This document shows, one piece after another, positions 21,556 to 31,383 of a DNA stretch of 62,824 nt. How positions within the stretch are numbered: the stretch's first letter is position 1; each line of letters opens with the position of its first letter. The DNA comes from Cladosporium sp. IMV 00045. Lineage: Eukaryota > Ascomycota > Dothideomycetes > Cladosporiales > Cladosporiaceae. The DNA lies in NCBI GenBank assembly GCA_001931905.2, contig MSJI02000810.1, positions 1 to 62,824 on the forward strand, read 5' to 3'. The notes under the pieces are model-generated. The model was not told the origin of the DNA and made no database searches. It saw only the letters and a program-made list of their open reading frames with translations. A program made the position numbers and the translations under genes.

Positions 21556-23209
21556 TCACTGCCTGCCCACCTCCTTAACCTCATCATGGCTCGCCTCACC
21601 ATTACCCAACCCCTTCTCACCCAAAACTCCCTGGCCAGCAGGACTACCAGTCTCAACATCCCCCGTAGCCGCACCAACATTCTCAATTCCCACCTTAGTC
21701 TGCGTAAACGCATCCGCCGGGTCCCTATAAGCCGGGACGAAATTCACACAAATGGCATAAGAATACGCCGCGACGAAGAAGCACAGCGGCACCAACATGC
21801 CGAACTTGGTATCGTCTCTTGAGTCCGCCGTGGCGCCCAGGATCGGGGGCACGACGGCACCACCGCAGACGGCGCCGACGATCCAGCCGGAACCGCGCTT
21901 GGAGTATTTTCCCAATCCGCGCATTCCCAGCGCCACGATGGTTGGGAAGCAGATGCTTTCGAAGAAGAGGACGATGAAGAGCATGGCGATGCCCGCGTTG
22001 CCGGGGACGCCGATGGACGGCGCGATGAAAACGATGCATAGGCCCAGGTAGGCGAGGAAGACCCAGCGAGGACGCATGAAGCGCATCAAGAAGGTGCCGA
22101 CGAATCGGCCTAGAGCGAAGCCGCCTTGGGCACCGGCGAGCATTTGTGCGGCGGTTGAGTCGGTGTAGGCGGGATCGGCGTCTTTGACGTAGTTGATGAA
22201 CTAAAAGGGATATTAGAATCTGCGTTCTGTGGGATACTACGATGATCAGAATCAAGAACTTACAAAGCCCGCAATTCCAACTTGGGCACCAGTATAGCAG
22301 AATTGTGCAAACGCAGCATGAAACAAGCGGTATTGTTTGCGGAAAGGTTTGACGGCGGCGTTGGCGTGCGTCTCCTCAGCCTGAAAGGCCATGTCTGCGT
22401 CCGTGATCTCCGGGATTGGTGAGCTAAGACCCTCAGTCAGCGAAAATAACTATCAATAGGTGTCCACCAAGAGGTGTCTCCTTACAAGTAAAAGACGACG
22501 GCCAGCAGGAACACAAAGCAGGCAATGGCCAGATATATCCACTGGACGTTCTCGAGCGCCTGTTGGTCGTTGCCAACATGGTTAAAAATCACGAAGGATC
22601 CAATGACAGGAGCGACAACGGTTCCAATGCCATTGAACGCTTGCGAGAAGTTAATCCTGATTTCGCTGTACTTGGGCGGGCCGCAAACAGTGATATAAGG
22701 GTTCGCAGCAGTCTCGAGGCTACCAAGTCCATTGCCAATGATGAAGATAGCGGCGCAAAAGCCGCCGAAGGAGCGGTATAGAATGCATGGCCATGCGACC
22801 AGCGAGCCAACTCCGTACAGAACCAATCCCCAGATGAACGTTGCTTTGTAGCCCCAGTGTCGGAGAATCCAATTGGCATGGCCGAGCGAGGCGAGAGGAT
22901 AGGCGCCGAAGTAGGCGGCTTGGAGACCAGAGGAACGAGCGCGCGTGATGTCGAGCACGTTCTGGAAGTGTTTATTCAACGTGTCGAGGAGGCCGTATGA
23001 GAAGCCCTGTAGATTCTCAGTGGTTAGATGCGATCAAGAATATAATGACGGAGAGGATAGCACTGTAACATTTCGCTTACCCAGAGGAAGAATAAGATCG
23101 TAACCAGTACGATTGGATAAATGGATTGGCGTAGGGTGAGCTCAGCGGCTTTGGTGCGCTGGTCATCGCGATGCCGCAGAGAGTTCTTCTTTAGCCAACT
23201 GAAACCCAT
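21556..23209 (-). CDS. FucP-type (L-fucose permease family) MFS transporter, version 1
   Basis: Four exons, 23209-23081, 23006-22486, 22423-22264 and 22200-21556, give 484 aa. The protein fits the fucose/proton symporter family of the major facilitator superfamily: early GFSYGLLDTLNKHFQ segment, LGSLETAANPYITV in the TM4-TM5 region, NGIGTVVAP, and about 12 hydrophobic spans. The C-terminal tail is hydrophilic (Gly/Glu-rich). Fungal members import sugars, but L-fucose itself cannot be assumed. The start at 23209 (MGFSWLKKNS) is used because the second version begins there; an upstream in-frame Met at 23248 is not conserved. It is convergent with the SDR and is the right end of the presumed sugar/polyol cluster. 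Confidence 0.88.
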
Positions 23210-24353
23210 CGTAGATATACTGAGAAAGATCCTGAGGAGTTGGATCACAGCAATACGAGAGAACCATGTGCCGGCATCGCCTGCCTACTTAAACGCTTGG
23301 ATGGCCCGTCTCCGAGCTTCAAGGAGGCCTTATATGCGCCAGCATGCTTTCGACGACGCATACATGGGATGAGCTAGCGTGTAGAAGGCCAACAGATGAC
23401 CACTACCGTGTCTTGGTCCCGCCAGAATCCCTGCAATGATGTTGCATTTCGTCTTCTTCCCCGCACGCTCTCCAGTCTCTTGGTCGGGGTAAGATTCGGT
23501 GCTCCACAATGTGTCTCGGGGCAAAAGGACGCGAAGGATCGACAAGCGGCTTGGGATGGGATGGCAGACTTCGAGAAGAACTCAATATCAGGAGGCGACC
23601 ATTCAAGACCTTCGCAGAGTGGGATAGGCAGGGCAGTCCATGTGAAGACCACGATTGCGAAGGTGTGTCACGCTTTCTTGCGTGTCGATCAGCGGTTGGA
23701 ACAGCCGCAACAGGTTTGCACCAGTAGACCAGTGTGATGCCGGGTAACATAATGCTTTGGAGCTATTCGAGCTTATTTAGTCGCGTTCTGGGTTGCAAGC
23801 AACGTGCTCCTGCGATGCTACTATAATCCACCGTGGAACTGCCGTCAAAGAGGTATGCCCGCCGAGAGATGAAAGTGATTGCTCACAGGCATTAGAAGGC
23901 ATGGCTGCAAGATGAGCGCGAATTTCATCGCCGACCGCGTCAATGGTGCAAGGCGCATGTTTCGTATCAAGGCATGATCACCTACGGTCCGATTGCTACC
24001 AGCTAGGTCGTTTTGCATATGCGCCAAGATGGTCCGTCTTCGCGATGGATGAAGATGGCGTCCTTTGTAAACGAGATAAGGCAGGCCGTGCATGTAGCAT
24101 CTGATTGTGGCGCATTTCATTAGAGACCGACGGATTTGTGCACTGAACAGGCTGCATGAAGATGACAGGAAGGTCCTGGCGTGGTCGAAAGCCGGTCTCG
24201 CCAGTATATACTGTATCGGCAGTCGGAAACTGCATTCGTGATTCGTATCGACGACACTCCAGCGCAAAAGAAAAGCCGTCTCGTCGAACTGTCTTGTCGT
24301 CGCTATCTTGCCCATTGCCAGACCATGTATATGGTCATTCACCATGACTCGCC
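23210..24353. other. 1.1 kb upstream region of the FucP-type permease, version 1
   Basis: An open frame at 23396-23737 has a counterpart at 34612-35022, but most differences between the two change the amino acid and the C-terminal parts diverge through indels. It is therefore unlikely to be coding. I take the stretch as permease promoter plus the 3' flank of the ankyrin gene. Confidence 0.45.
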
Positions 24354-25082
24354 TTACTCAACCCTCCTCCGGCTACTCGCAGGTCCCTCACCTTCCGACC
24401 CAAAGCCAGAGATGATTTCTGTAACAAGCTTGCGCAACTCTGCCTGGCCTTCCTCCGTCTGAAAATCAGGCCTTGCAGCAAGCTCTTCTATTCTCCGCCT
24501 GATCTCAGGATCAGGCTCCTCTCCAGCCTCGCCAACATCCATAGTCCCCATGTTGACCTTGAAATTCCCTGGAAGAGGCGGCGGTGCATGCACACTACTA
24601 GGGTCGTCGACGCCGTTCGTGCCATTCTGCGCAGCCGCAGAGTTCGCAGCGCCGCCAGTCTGCGCAACGACAGAAGCCGCCTCGTCCACGGACGCACCGC
24701 CAGCAGCATGACGCAGGAAAGCAGCGATGGTGGGCTGCTCGTCCTCGTCGTCCAGCTTCTCCGCCGCGGTTTGTTCCTCACTGTTCTTGACATCCATGCT
24801 CACGCCCAGGATCAGCAGCTCTTTCGCCATCTCCACCGTCTCGGCGTTGAAAAGGGCGGTCTCGCCATCCTCGTCGACAATGTTTGCATCTACGCCGAAG
24901 TCTTTGACCAGAGATTGTGCGAGGCTCACGTGGCCGTATGAGGTTGCTGCGTGGAGCAGACTGTAGCCATGGGAGTCTTGTTGAGATGCGAGATTGGGAT
25001 GTTCGCGGAGCTGTGTGAGGACCGTGTCTGGTGAGTCCGGCACCAGGTTCAACAGGCGATCGATCGTGACTGGTTGCGACAT
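24354..25082 (-). CDS. Ankyrin-repeat protein (YCR051W-like), version 1
   Basis: Single exon, 242 aa. The N-terminal half has ankyrin repeats (LASQQDSHGYSLLHAATSYG, then ANIVDEDGETALFNA). The middle is Ala/Gly-rich and disordered. The C-terminus carries RRRIEELAARPDFQTEEGQ, a conserved helical stretch. Length and order resemble the small ankyrin protein YCR051W of budding yeast, whose role is not well defined. Probably soluble and a protein-protein adaptor. A telomere-like box lies about 130 bp upstream of the start. Second version at 35548-36276. Confidence 0.8.
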   Translation of the reverse strand: MSQPVTIDRLLNLVPDSPDTVLTQLREHPNLASQQDSHGYSLLHAATSYGHVSLAQSLVKDFGVDANIVDEDGETALFNAETVEMAKELLILGVSMDVKNSEEQTAAEKLDDEDEQPTIAAFLRHAAGGASVDEAASVVAQTGGAANSAAAQNGTNGVDDPSSVHAPPPLPGNFKVNMGTMDVGEAGEEPDPEIRRRIEELAARPDFQTEEGQAELRKLVTEIISGFGSEGEGPASSRRRVE

Positions 25083-25209
25083 GCTTGCAAGTTGAGATTT
25101 GTTGTTTGTTCAGTAGATGTACCCGTTTGAGGTATGATCTATATGTTGTGTAATAAAAAGTTGGAGGGGCAATTTGCGGCAAATTCACCCCATACACGTC
25201 ACTTCAGTC

Positions 25210-25227
25210 AACCCCAACCCTAACCCT
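25210..25227 (-). promoter_or_regulatory. Telomere-repeat-like box upstream of ankyrin gene, version 1
   Basis: AACCCCAACCCTAACCCT is two and a half fungal telomere units (TTAGGG on the other strand), about 130 bp upstream of the ankyrin start. It is unchanged in the second version (36406-36423), and beyond it the two versions lose clear similarity. Most likely a binding site for a Tbf1/Teb1-type TTAGGG-binding factor. An interstitial telomere scar is the alternative. Confidence 0.5.
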
Positions 25228-25750
25228 GGCTCGATGTGGCACACGAAACACGAACATCATGTTCAACATCTGATTGTTGTTCTGGCAATTGTGAGATTTG
25301 AATTTGGCTCCGCCGTTGATCCCAATAGAATCATCAGCAATCTTTCCGCTGGTTGAGCGCGATCTGGCGTTTTGTGTCGTTGAATGTAGTCGAAAGACAG
25401 CTGGTTGTGGGTTGCAGTCGAGTCTGATGAATGTAATTAATGGTCGGGTCGACTGTACACTCAATTTCCATACTTCGACGATAAGCATATGATAGTTTTC
25501 AACAAAAGCTACATTCATGGAAGGCCGTCACAGAGTGGAACATGGTTCGTTACAGTATCCTCGTTTTCCAATAATGTAGGACATGTAAAGTCTATGTCAC
25601 GCCAAGTTTCATCTCAATTCATGCAATCCTTCCAAACATCGTAACGCAACTTTTGGAGCATCTCGTAATCGAGACTTGCAAGTCCCGAGTAATCACTCAC
25701 CCACATGCAATGCAATATCCGCGCGTGTCTTACCACAACAGAGCCACCTT

Positions 25751-26445
25751 CTAGCTCAAGTCCAGCTTCCAGAGTCCGTCACCAACGTAGTGTCCATTCT
25801 CGATACCCACACCCTTCTTCTTCTCCTTCATCTCCTTGGTGCCCATCTTGAGGACGCCAATCAGGCAAGCATGCTCTTTACCCTCAGCCTCGACGACCAC
25901 GACATCGCCCGCCTCGAGATCCTTGCCGCCATTGTCGTAAACGCCAGCATCCTCGTCGCCGGGAAGTCTTCCGCCAGGGCTCGTGAGACCGGGCACCATG
26001 AGCGTCGCACCGCTCATAACGAAGCGGATCGCTCCCCTGTCGATGCGTATTCTCTGGAAGGCCCAGGGGTACTTGTGCACCACGGTGAGGTGGGGGATGA
26101 TGGTGTCGTCCATGTGCTGCCAGAACAGGGGCGTGCTGCCATTGCAGTAGAGAGAGACGCGGTCGGGGACTTTGACGAGGTCTAGTTGTTCCTTTTTGGG
26201 CAGGATGTCGTCGATGTGAGGCTCAAGGAGAGGGTAGGTTTCGAGGACTCGGGCGCGCACAGCACGCTGAGCAGAGGACTTGACCTGTAGGGAGAGATGT
26301 CAGAGGAGTGTTCGCGCGGTTGCGGTGAGGCGGGATGGTGGTTGTAGATACCTTGCTCTTCTGCCCGGCAGTGAACTGGATGTGTGTGTTAGCAACTGCT
26401 GAGATGGCGGACGACTGGACACGTACTGACTTCTTTCTTGAACAT
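25751..26445 (-). CDS. TMA20: Translation machinery-associated protein 20 (MCT-1 homolog), version 1
   Basis: Three exons, 26445-26431 (MFKKE), 26375-26352 (FTAGQKSK) and 26284-25751, give 190 aa, close to yeast Tma20 (181 aa). The N-terminal pre-PUA part (VKSSAQRAVRARVLETYPLL, ILPKKEQLDLVKVPDR) and the PUA domain (WAFQRIRIDRGAIRFVMSGA, MVPGLTS, LIGVLKMGTKEM) are typical. Tma20/MCTS1 works with Tma22/DENR on 40S ribosomes in recycling and reinitiation, in the cytosol. The tiny first exons are set by the frame and by GT-AG sites conserved in the second version (38398-39092). It is divergent from SGT2 with a 359-bp shared promoter. Confidence 0.93.
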
Positions 26446-26804
26446 GACTGCTGGTTGTGGGGTGTTTCTAATATGTGTTGTATATACCAGGGTAAGGTAT
26501 TTGGTCGGGTGGTGAAGCACGACGTCTTGTCACAATCAATATCCAGTTGCTGCCCCACCAAAGGCTCGTGAGTGAAGGACCCCGCCATCTCATCGTCACA
26601 CCGCCTACCGCATTGAGATGTTGGCATTCACAGCCCGCCGGATGTGCCAACTTGACGCCAGAACCTTCGATACTCGACTTGGTCTGGAATCATACATAAC
26701 CACCTTGACCTCCGGTGCTTTGGCAATTACTTGAGTGATCGTCACTTCTCGACAGACAATTAACCAACCCCCTGCCGCGGCGCATTCCGCACCACAAGCC
26801 AACA
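26446..26804. promoter_or_regulatory. Bidirectional promoter TMA20/SGT2, version 1
   Basis: 359 bp separate the start codons of the divergent TMA20 and SGT2 genes; the second version has 360 bp. No other gene fits. It contains a TATA-like stretch (TATATACC near 26482) close to TMA20. Confidence 0.55.
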
Positions 26805-28013
26805 ATGGTACAGATCATCCATACGTTGCAAGTTTAGTACATAAGACTAACAAACAATCCCTAGGCCACCGATTCCCGCAAGCGTCTGGCGCTCGCCGTG
26901 ATTGACTTCCTCAACTCTTCCCTGAAAGATGGCACTCTCCAAGCCGAGGATGGCGACAGCATCGAGATCGCCAGCAACTGCATCGCCGAGTGCTTCAGCG
27001 TCGACCCCAATGACGAGGCCGCGATGAAAGACGCCCTGGGCGGCCAGAACCTCCTCTCCATCTACAGCGTGTACGAGAAGCTGAAGGGCAAGTCCACCGC
27101 CTCGACCGAGGGCGGCAGCTCCGCACAGGAAGGCCGTCCCAGCACGCCCTCCGTCCCGCCATCCACGCAGCCCGACAGCGAGGCCGCAAAGGGCGGTCCT
27201 ACTGAAGAGAGCGAGAAGCTCAAGGGTCAGGGCAACGCTGCCATGCAGAAGAAGGACTACCCCGGCGCGATCGACTTCTACACCAAGGCTCTGGAGGTCT
27301 CCCCTCTCAACCCCATCTATCTCTCCAACCGCGCGGCCGCCTACAGCGCCAGCAGCCAGCACGAGCTGGCCAAGAACGACGCCGAGCTCGCCACCGTCAC
27401 CGACCCTAAGTACACCAAAGCCTGGTCGCGCCTGGGACTGTCGCGCTTCGCCCTCGGCGACGCCAAGGGCAGCATGGAAGCCTACGCCAAGGGAATCGAG
27501 GCCGAGGGCAACGGCGGCAGCGACGCGATGAAGAAGGGCTACGAGACTGCGAAGCGTCGCTGCGAGGAGGAGGGCGCCTCCACCGAGCTTGATGACACCG
27601 ACCCGCGCTCTGGTCCCAACACTTCCGGCGGTGCGGGCGGCGCGGGCGGCATGCCCGACCTCTCTTCGCTGGCAGGCATGCTCGGCGGCGGCGGTGGCGG
27701 AGGCGGAATGCCCGACCTCGGTGCGCTGATGCAGAACCCGATGATGAGGCAGATGGCGCAGAACCTGATGAGCGATCCCAACATGATGAACAACCTGATG
27801 AACAACCCGCGCCTGCGCGAGATGGCCGGCCGATTCGGCGGCGGCGGCGGCGGCGGTGCAGGTGCAGGTGCAGGTGGCGAGCAGCAGCAGGGTGGCGGAG
27901 GCGGCGGCATGCCCGACCTGTCTTCCATGATGAACGACCCTGCCATCGCCGAGATGGCGCGCAACTTCATGGGCGGCATGGGAGGCCAGGGCGGTGCTGG
28001 CCGTGGACAGTAG
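26805..28013 (+). CDS. SGT2: Small glutamine-rich TPR co-chaperone SGT2, version 1
   Basis: Two exons: the first is only the ATG (26805-26807), followed by a 57-bp intron (GTACAG...CTAG, branch GACTAAC), then 26865-28013, giving 383 aa starting MATDSRKRLALAVIDFLNSS. Domains in order: N-terminal dimerisation domain (about 1-65), three TPRs (about 115-220; NAAMQKKDYPGAIDFYTKAL opens the first), and a Gly/Met/Asn-rich C-terminus with NPMMRQMAQNLMSDPNMMNN that binds hydrophobic segments. SGT2 hands tail-anchored proteins to the Get4/Get5 complex and binds Hsp70/Hsp90 tails, in the cytosol. Without the one-codon exon the frame has no nearby Met. Divergent from TMA20. Second version 36832-38037. 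Confidence 0.9.
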
Positions 28014-28656
28014 AGTTTTTCTGTCTGTGCTGTGATACACACTTATTGACATTTTCTGCAAACGATGATACCAACGAAAATTCACTTGCAAATACCGAAA
28101 GAGAAAACCCTGATGAGGATTAGCGATCTCAATTTCGTTGTCTCTCCCAAATTGAATGATCCACCCTTTGTATCATCTGGAAAAACAGTATGTCAGTTTC
28201 TGCTGACCACCACAGAAGAACAAGAACAAGGTACGTGCCTGCTCACCGAGCCCTTGGTCTAGTTGATGAATCGAGCCATCTACACGTCAAACCACCGACC
28301 TCCAAAGGGAGATGTCAATTAAACAAACCTTGTGATAAATGGGAGCAAAGGAAACGAATCGAGAATGCTTCCGCACAAAAGTATTAACATGTATGTGTAC
28401 ATAAACCGGCCACTCTCGCTGACCGATCGATGGGACTGAGTATACAACTAATTACCAGAAGAAGAAAAGGAGGTATATATAATAAGGTATGTATAACAAC
28501 AAATGTCTCGTCCCTCGTAAACAAGAAACCCCGACGTTAGCGAAATAGAAAAATCAAGAAGCAATGATCCCAGGCCCTCCTCCTTTTGCTGGATACATCT
28601 ACATCTGTGCAGTGACGAGTAGATGACACACGCCGGAGAATGAATAGAAAGAAAAA
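28014..28656. other. SGT2 3' flank and end of contig before the gap
   Basis: No gene. From about 28430 to 28656, short words occur in the same order as at 39510-39760 (CCAGAA...AAGAAAAAGG, TATATATAA, TCGTCCCTC), suggesting it is the diverged counterpart of the region downstream of the 946-aa protein gene. This implies that version 1 would continue into that gene but stops at the gap. Confidence 0.45.
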
Positions 28657-28676
28657 NNNNNNNNNNNNNNNNNNNN
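28657..28676. other. Assembly gap of 20 N
   Basis: Twenty undetermined bases. To the left is the 3' flank of SGT2; immediately to the right the sequence jumps to the first exon of the transporter (equivalent to 17443). The gap lies exactly at the junction of the two versions of the segment, so their adjacency is not shown by continuous sequence. Confidence 0.98.
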
Positions 28677-28798
28677 GAGAGTAGAGGGACAAGCAGGATG
28701 AGGTTCAGTCTGAGCAGATGCGATTGTTGAAACCACCATTTGTCTGTGACGGGCAGCACCTCAGCGAGGGCAGAGCCGACGATGTCTTCGTTCTTCAT
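28677..28798 (-). pseudogene. MFS sugar transporter, 5' end only, cut by the assembly gap
   Basis: The minus strand encodes MKNEDIVGSALAEVLPVTDK and about 20 more residues identical to the start of the transporter at 15807-17564, then runs into the Ns. Only 122 bp of the first exon are present. This is a truncation by the gap; there is no internal stop or frameshift, so calling it a true pseudogene would be premature. The rest may lie on another contig. Confidence 0.85.
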
Positions 28799-28975
28799 GT
28801 TCGGCGAAGCGATGAGATAGTGTTGGTATTCGATCCAACCTCAACGGCGACCTCGGATGTTATATACCTACCCAAACACAATATGTAATCTCGATGCCTC
28901 TCCTGCGTTTCCCGGCATCCTCAATCGTCACCAGGCCCATCGCAGCAACCAACGGGTGGGCCTCCTCCGCGTGCT

Positions 28976-29026
28976 CTCCGGATTTTGGTTTTGCGGAGAT
29001 CGATCTACGGTTTGAAAGAGCCCCAC
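28976..29026 (-). promoter_or_regulatory. Candidate zinc-cluster and CreA sites, version 2
   Basis: CTCCG-N13-CGGAG at 28976-28998 and CCCCAC at 29021-29026 match the sites at 17742-17792 exactly, with the same relative order. They lie in the 800-bp spacer 28799-29598, where I see no gene. Confidence 0.35.
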
Positions 29027-29598
29027 CCGGTGCACAGTGGCCCTCTCGCCACCCCGTGCCGTTCACGACTCACGTAGACTCGCTCGCTGCTGGCTTGTCG
29101 GCAATCGAGAGCGGAAGCACACTTGGGGAGTCTCTCCCACAATGATCGCGGTCGGACGCTGCCACCCTCGATGGGCCCTATGCTGGATAGACGGAGTCGA
29201 CCGAAAGTAATGCGACTTCCAACGGACAAGGTTACGCTTCCCTGAGGGCTGCTGTCTACCGGTTCTCACGTGGACGAGTCTAATGCAGCTTGTGTATCCG
29301 ATGCAATTGCTGAAGTCACACTACGATCAAGACATGGCTTTACGCCGATGCCGGATGTAGTTGAGCTGGGCATACTCTTGTTGACCATTGATACGAGCCA
29401 CAGCTGCGATACGCAGATGATTGATGTGACGAAAAGTACATTTAGTCATTAGTTGCATTTCTTTAACCGCTTGAACAACTGAGATTCGACGTGTCTGTTT
29501 CAGGCCGCTAGGCACATCTTTAAAGAGTCTGTATATTGCGCGAAGAGGTAAGTCGTTCTCAAAGAGATGAATCAATGGACTCCACACCATTGGAAAGG

Positions 29599-30796
29599 CT
29601 ATTGCACACCCTCAATCACCACCTTGAACACGCCCTCATTACCAGCCTTCACCAACTCAAAAGCCTTCTCAGCTTCTTCGAATTTGTAACGATTGGTGAT
29701 CAAACGTTTGACATCGACCTTTCCAGACGCAACCAGGTCCACAGCCGCAGGATATACACCCGTGGTGTACCTGATGCTGCCCTTAATGTTGAGCGCTCGG
29801 ATGCAGGCCGTTGTGATTGGGAAAACGACATTCTCCTTTCCCATGCCAGCCTGTACGTATGTACCTCCCTTCTTCGTCGCAAACACGCCTGCTTGAATGC
29901 AGGGCTCCGCTCCTGTGCATTCAAGCACAACTTCTGGACCCTCCCCGAGGTCAAACTGCTTCTTGATCAGAGCGGCGACCTTCTCGGAATGCTCGACAGG
30001 GTCGACTCCCGGCTCTGGCTTTGGTGACATGAACACACCGTCGGCACCGAAGGACTTTGCGAAGTCGAGCCGCGACTGCACAACGTCGACACCGATGACT
30101 TTCTTCGCTCCGTGTGCTTTGGCAACAGCCTGGCACAAGACGCCGATCGGCCCGCAGCCGAAAACCAGTACAGTTTGGTTCGCACGCAAATCTGCTACCT
30201 TTGCAATTTGCACAGCGACAGATACTGGTTCGACAAGCGCGCCCTCCTCCAGATTCATATGATCCGGGATGGGATAGACGAAGTCGCTGGCCACGATGTA
30301 GTACTTCGCCAAAGTGCCATCCCACGGAGGAGTGGCCGCGAAGATGGTGTCTGGGCAAAGATTGTATTCGCCGCTTCTGCAATACTCGCAATGCCGGCAA
30401 GGGACTCCCGGCTCGATCGCAACTCTCTGCCCGACTTTGACGTTTGTGACCTCGTTGCCGACTTCGACGATGGTGCCGGAGCTTTCGTGGCCTAGCACGA
30501 TGGGACTTTCGAGGACAAAGTCGCCGATTCTACCGCGTTGCCAGTAATGGACCTTGTATACGATCAGACCATGTCAAGAACTTTTCTACAACGAGCATAC
30601 TTACATCGCTTCCACAAATACCAGTCTGCGCAACGTGAACTCGTACATCTTTTGGGCCGCGGAGCTTAGGAATAGGCCGGTCTTCGAAAGCAACGTCTTT
30701 CACCTTTCGCAGAACGAAAGAAGGGTTCTTCGGCAGGTGTCAGCTTGATTTGGCTTTTGGCGCGTGTTTTCAGCTTACGCTGTCGTTTCCATTCAT
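29599..30796 (-). CDS. NAD-type zinc sorbitol/xylitol dehydrogenase, version 2
   Basis: Exons 30796-30779, 30727-30605 and 30552-29599 give 364 aa, same structure as the gene at 18374-19574. All zinc ligands (GICGSD, LGHE and the four Cys of the structural site) and the GCGPIG/VIGVD nucleotide motifs are kept. The protein differs at only a few positions, for example MNGNDS against MDGNDS at the start, and CRHCEYCRSGE against CRHCDYCRGGE in the structural zinc lobe. Both versions therefore look functional, under purifying selection. Confidence 0.92.
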
Positions 30797-31383
30797 CCTG
30801 ATCGATATATTCGAGAGCTTTGGGTGGTGAGTTGGTATTGTGTCGAGGTGAAAGCTATCTCGTGGTATCGCCTTGATAGAGCATTCGGATCGCTAGAGAC
30901 GAGATGATCTCAATCCGTTGATATTAAATGCTCGTTTTTGAAACGGTCTTACGTCTGTAGTATTGATGATGTAGCTGTTCTCCGCCACGGACGATCCACA
31001 CCTGCTTGTACATGGTGTGGAGTTTTGATAGCTATCACCCTTTCGAAAGTATGTTACGTTCGATCGCCTATATCGGGTAATAAGATCGCCCAACATCTGA
31101 CATACTTTCGATCAGCCAACATGCCCTCGGTCTTTGGCAACCCTCCACCTCAGACGCCAGTGATCTCGGCAACGGACAACAGAGCACCTCTTGACAGCGA
31201 ACTTCAATAACTTGTTCCAATAGACTACGATCTGAGGCGATGATCTCGCCGAAACTTATGATTAGGTCAATATCCACATGTTCTGAACTGTAGGTTTATC
31301 AAATAACACACCATCTCCTCTCCTAGGCCCCATTTCCCTCCGCCTCTCAATCACCGAGTCTACATTCTTCCCTCACCGTCAAT
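30797..31383. promoter_or_regulatory. Shared divergent promoter of dehydrogenase and SDR, version 2
   Basis: 587 bp. The inverted pair CGAAAGTATGT (31044-31054) and ACATACTTTCG (31100-31110) is again 45 bp apart, and CCGCCACGG (30982-30990) and CGGCAACGG (31167-31175) are unchanged. Surrounding bases carry substitutions and small indels, so these words stand out as conserved. Confidence 0.5.

Larger units (their letters stand above)
17443..25227 (+). repeat. Duplicated segment, version 1, direct part
   Basis: This 7.8 kb matches 28677-36423 in the same order and orientation: transporter 5' end, zinc dehydrogenase, SDR, FucP-type permease, ankyrin gene. Introns sit at the same positions. In the dehydrogenase stretch I compared (about 170 bp) there are about eight substitutions. 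Most exon differences are silent, while intergenic parts differ more and carry small indels. Confidence 0.93.
25548..28096 (+). repeat. Inverted part of the duplicated segment, version 1 orientation
   Basis: This 2.55-kb block (TMA20, shared promoter, SGT2) occurs in reverse orientation at 36757-39297. Similarity ends near ACAGTATCCTCG on the left and near TTCACTTGCAAATAC on the right. Sequences beyond these points do not match in the inverted sense. I see no long inverted repeat at the junctions. Confidence 0.9.

Noticed and set aside
23396..23737. Open frame conserved in position in both versions (also 34612-35022)
   Set aside because: Differences between versions mostly change amino acids and the C-terminal parts diverge through indels, so it does not evolve like a protein. 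It lies in the permease promoter.
25210..25227. True chromosome end or large interstitial telomere array
   Set aside because: Only about two and a half repeat units, embedded in a promoter and flanked by normal genes on both sides.
26847..28091. Long minus-strand open frame (414 codons) opposite SGT2
   Set aside because: It is the antisense shadow of the GC-rich SGT2 exon; it encodes Ala/His/Arg-rich low-complexity sequence with no domain. The same shadow appears at 36760-37995 opposite version 2.
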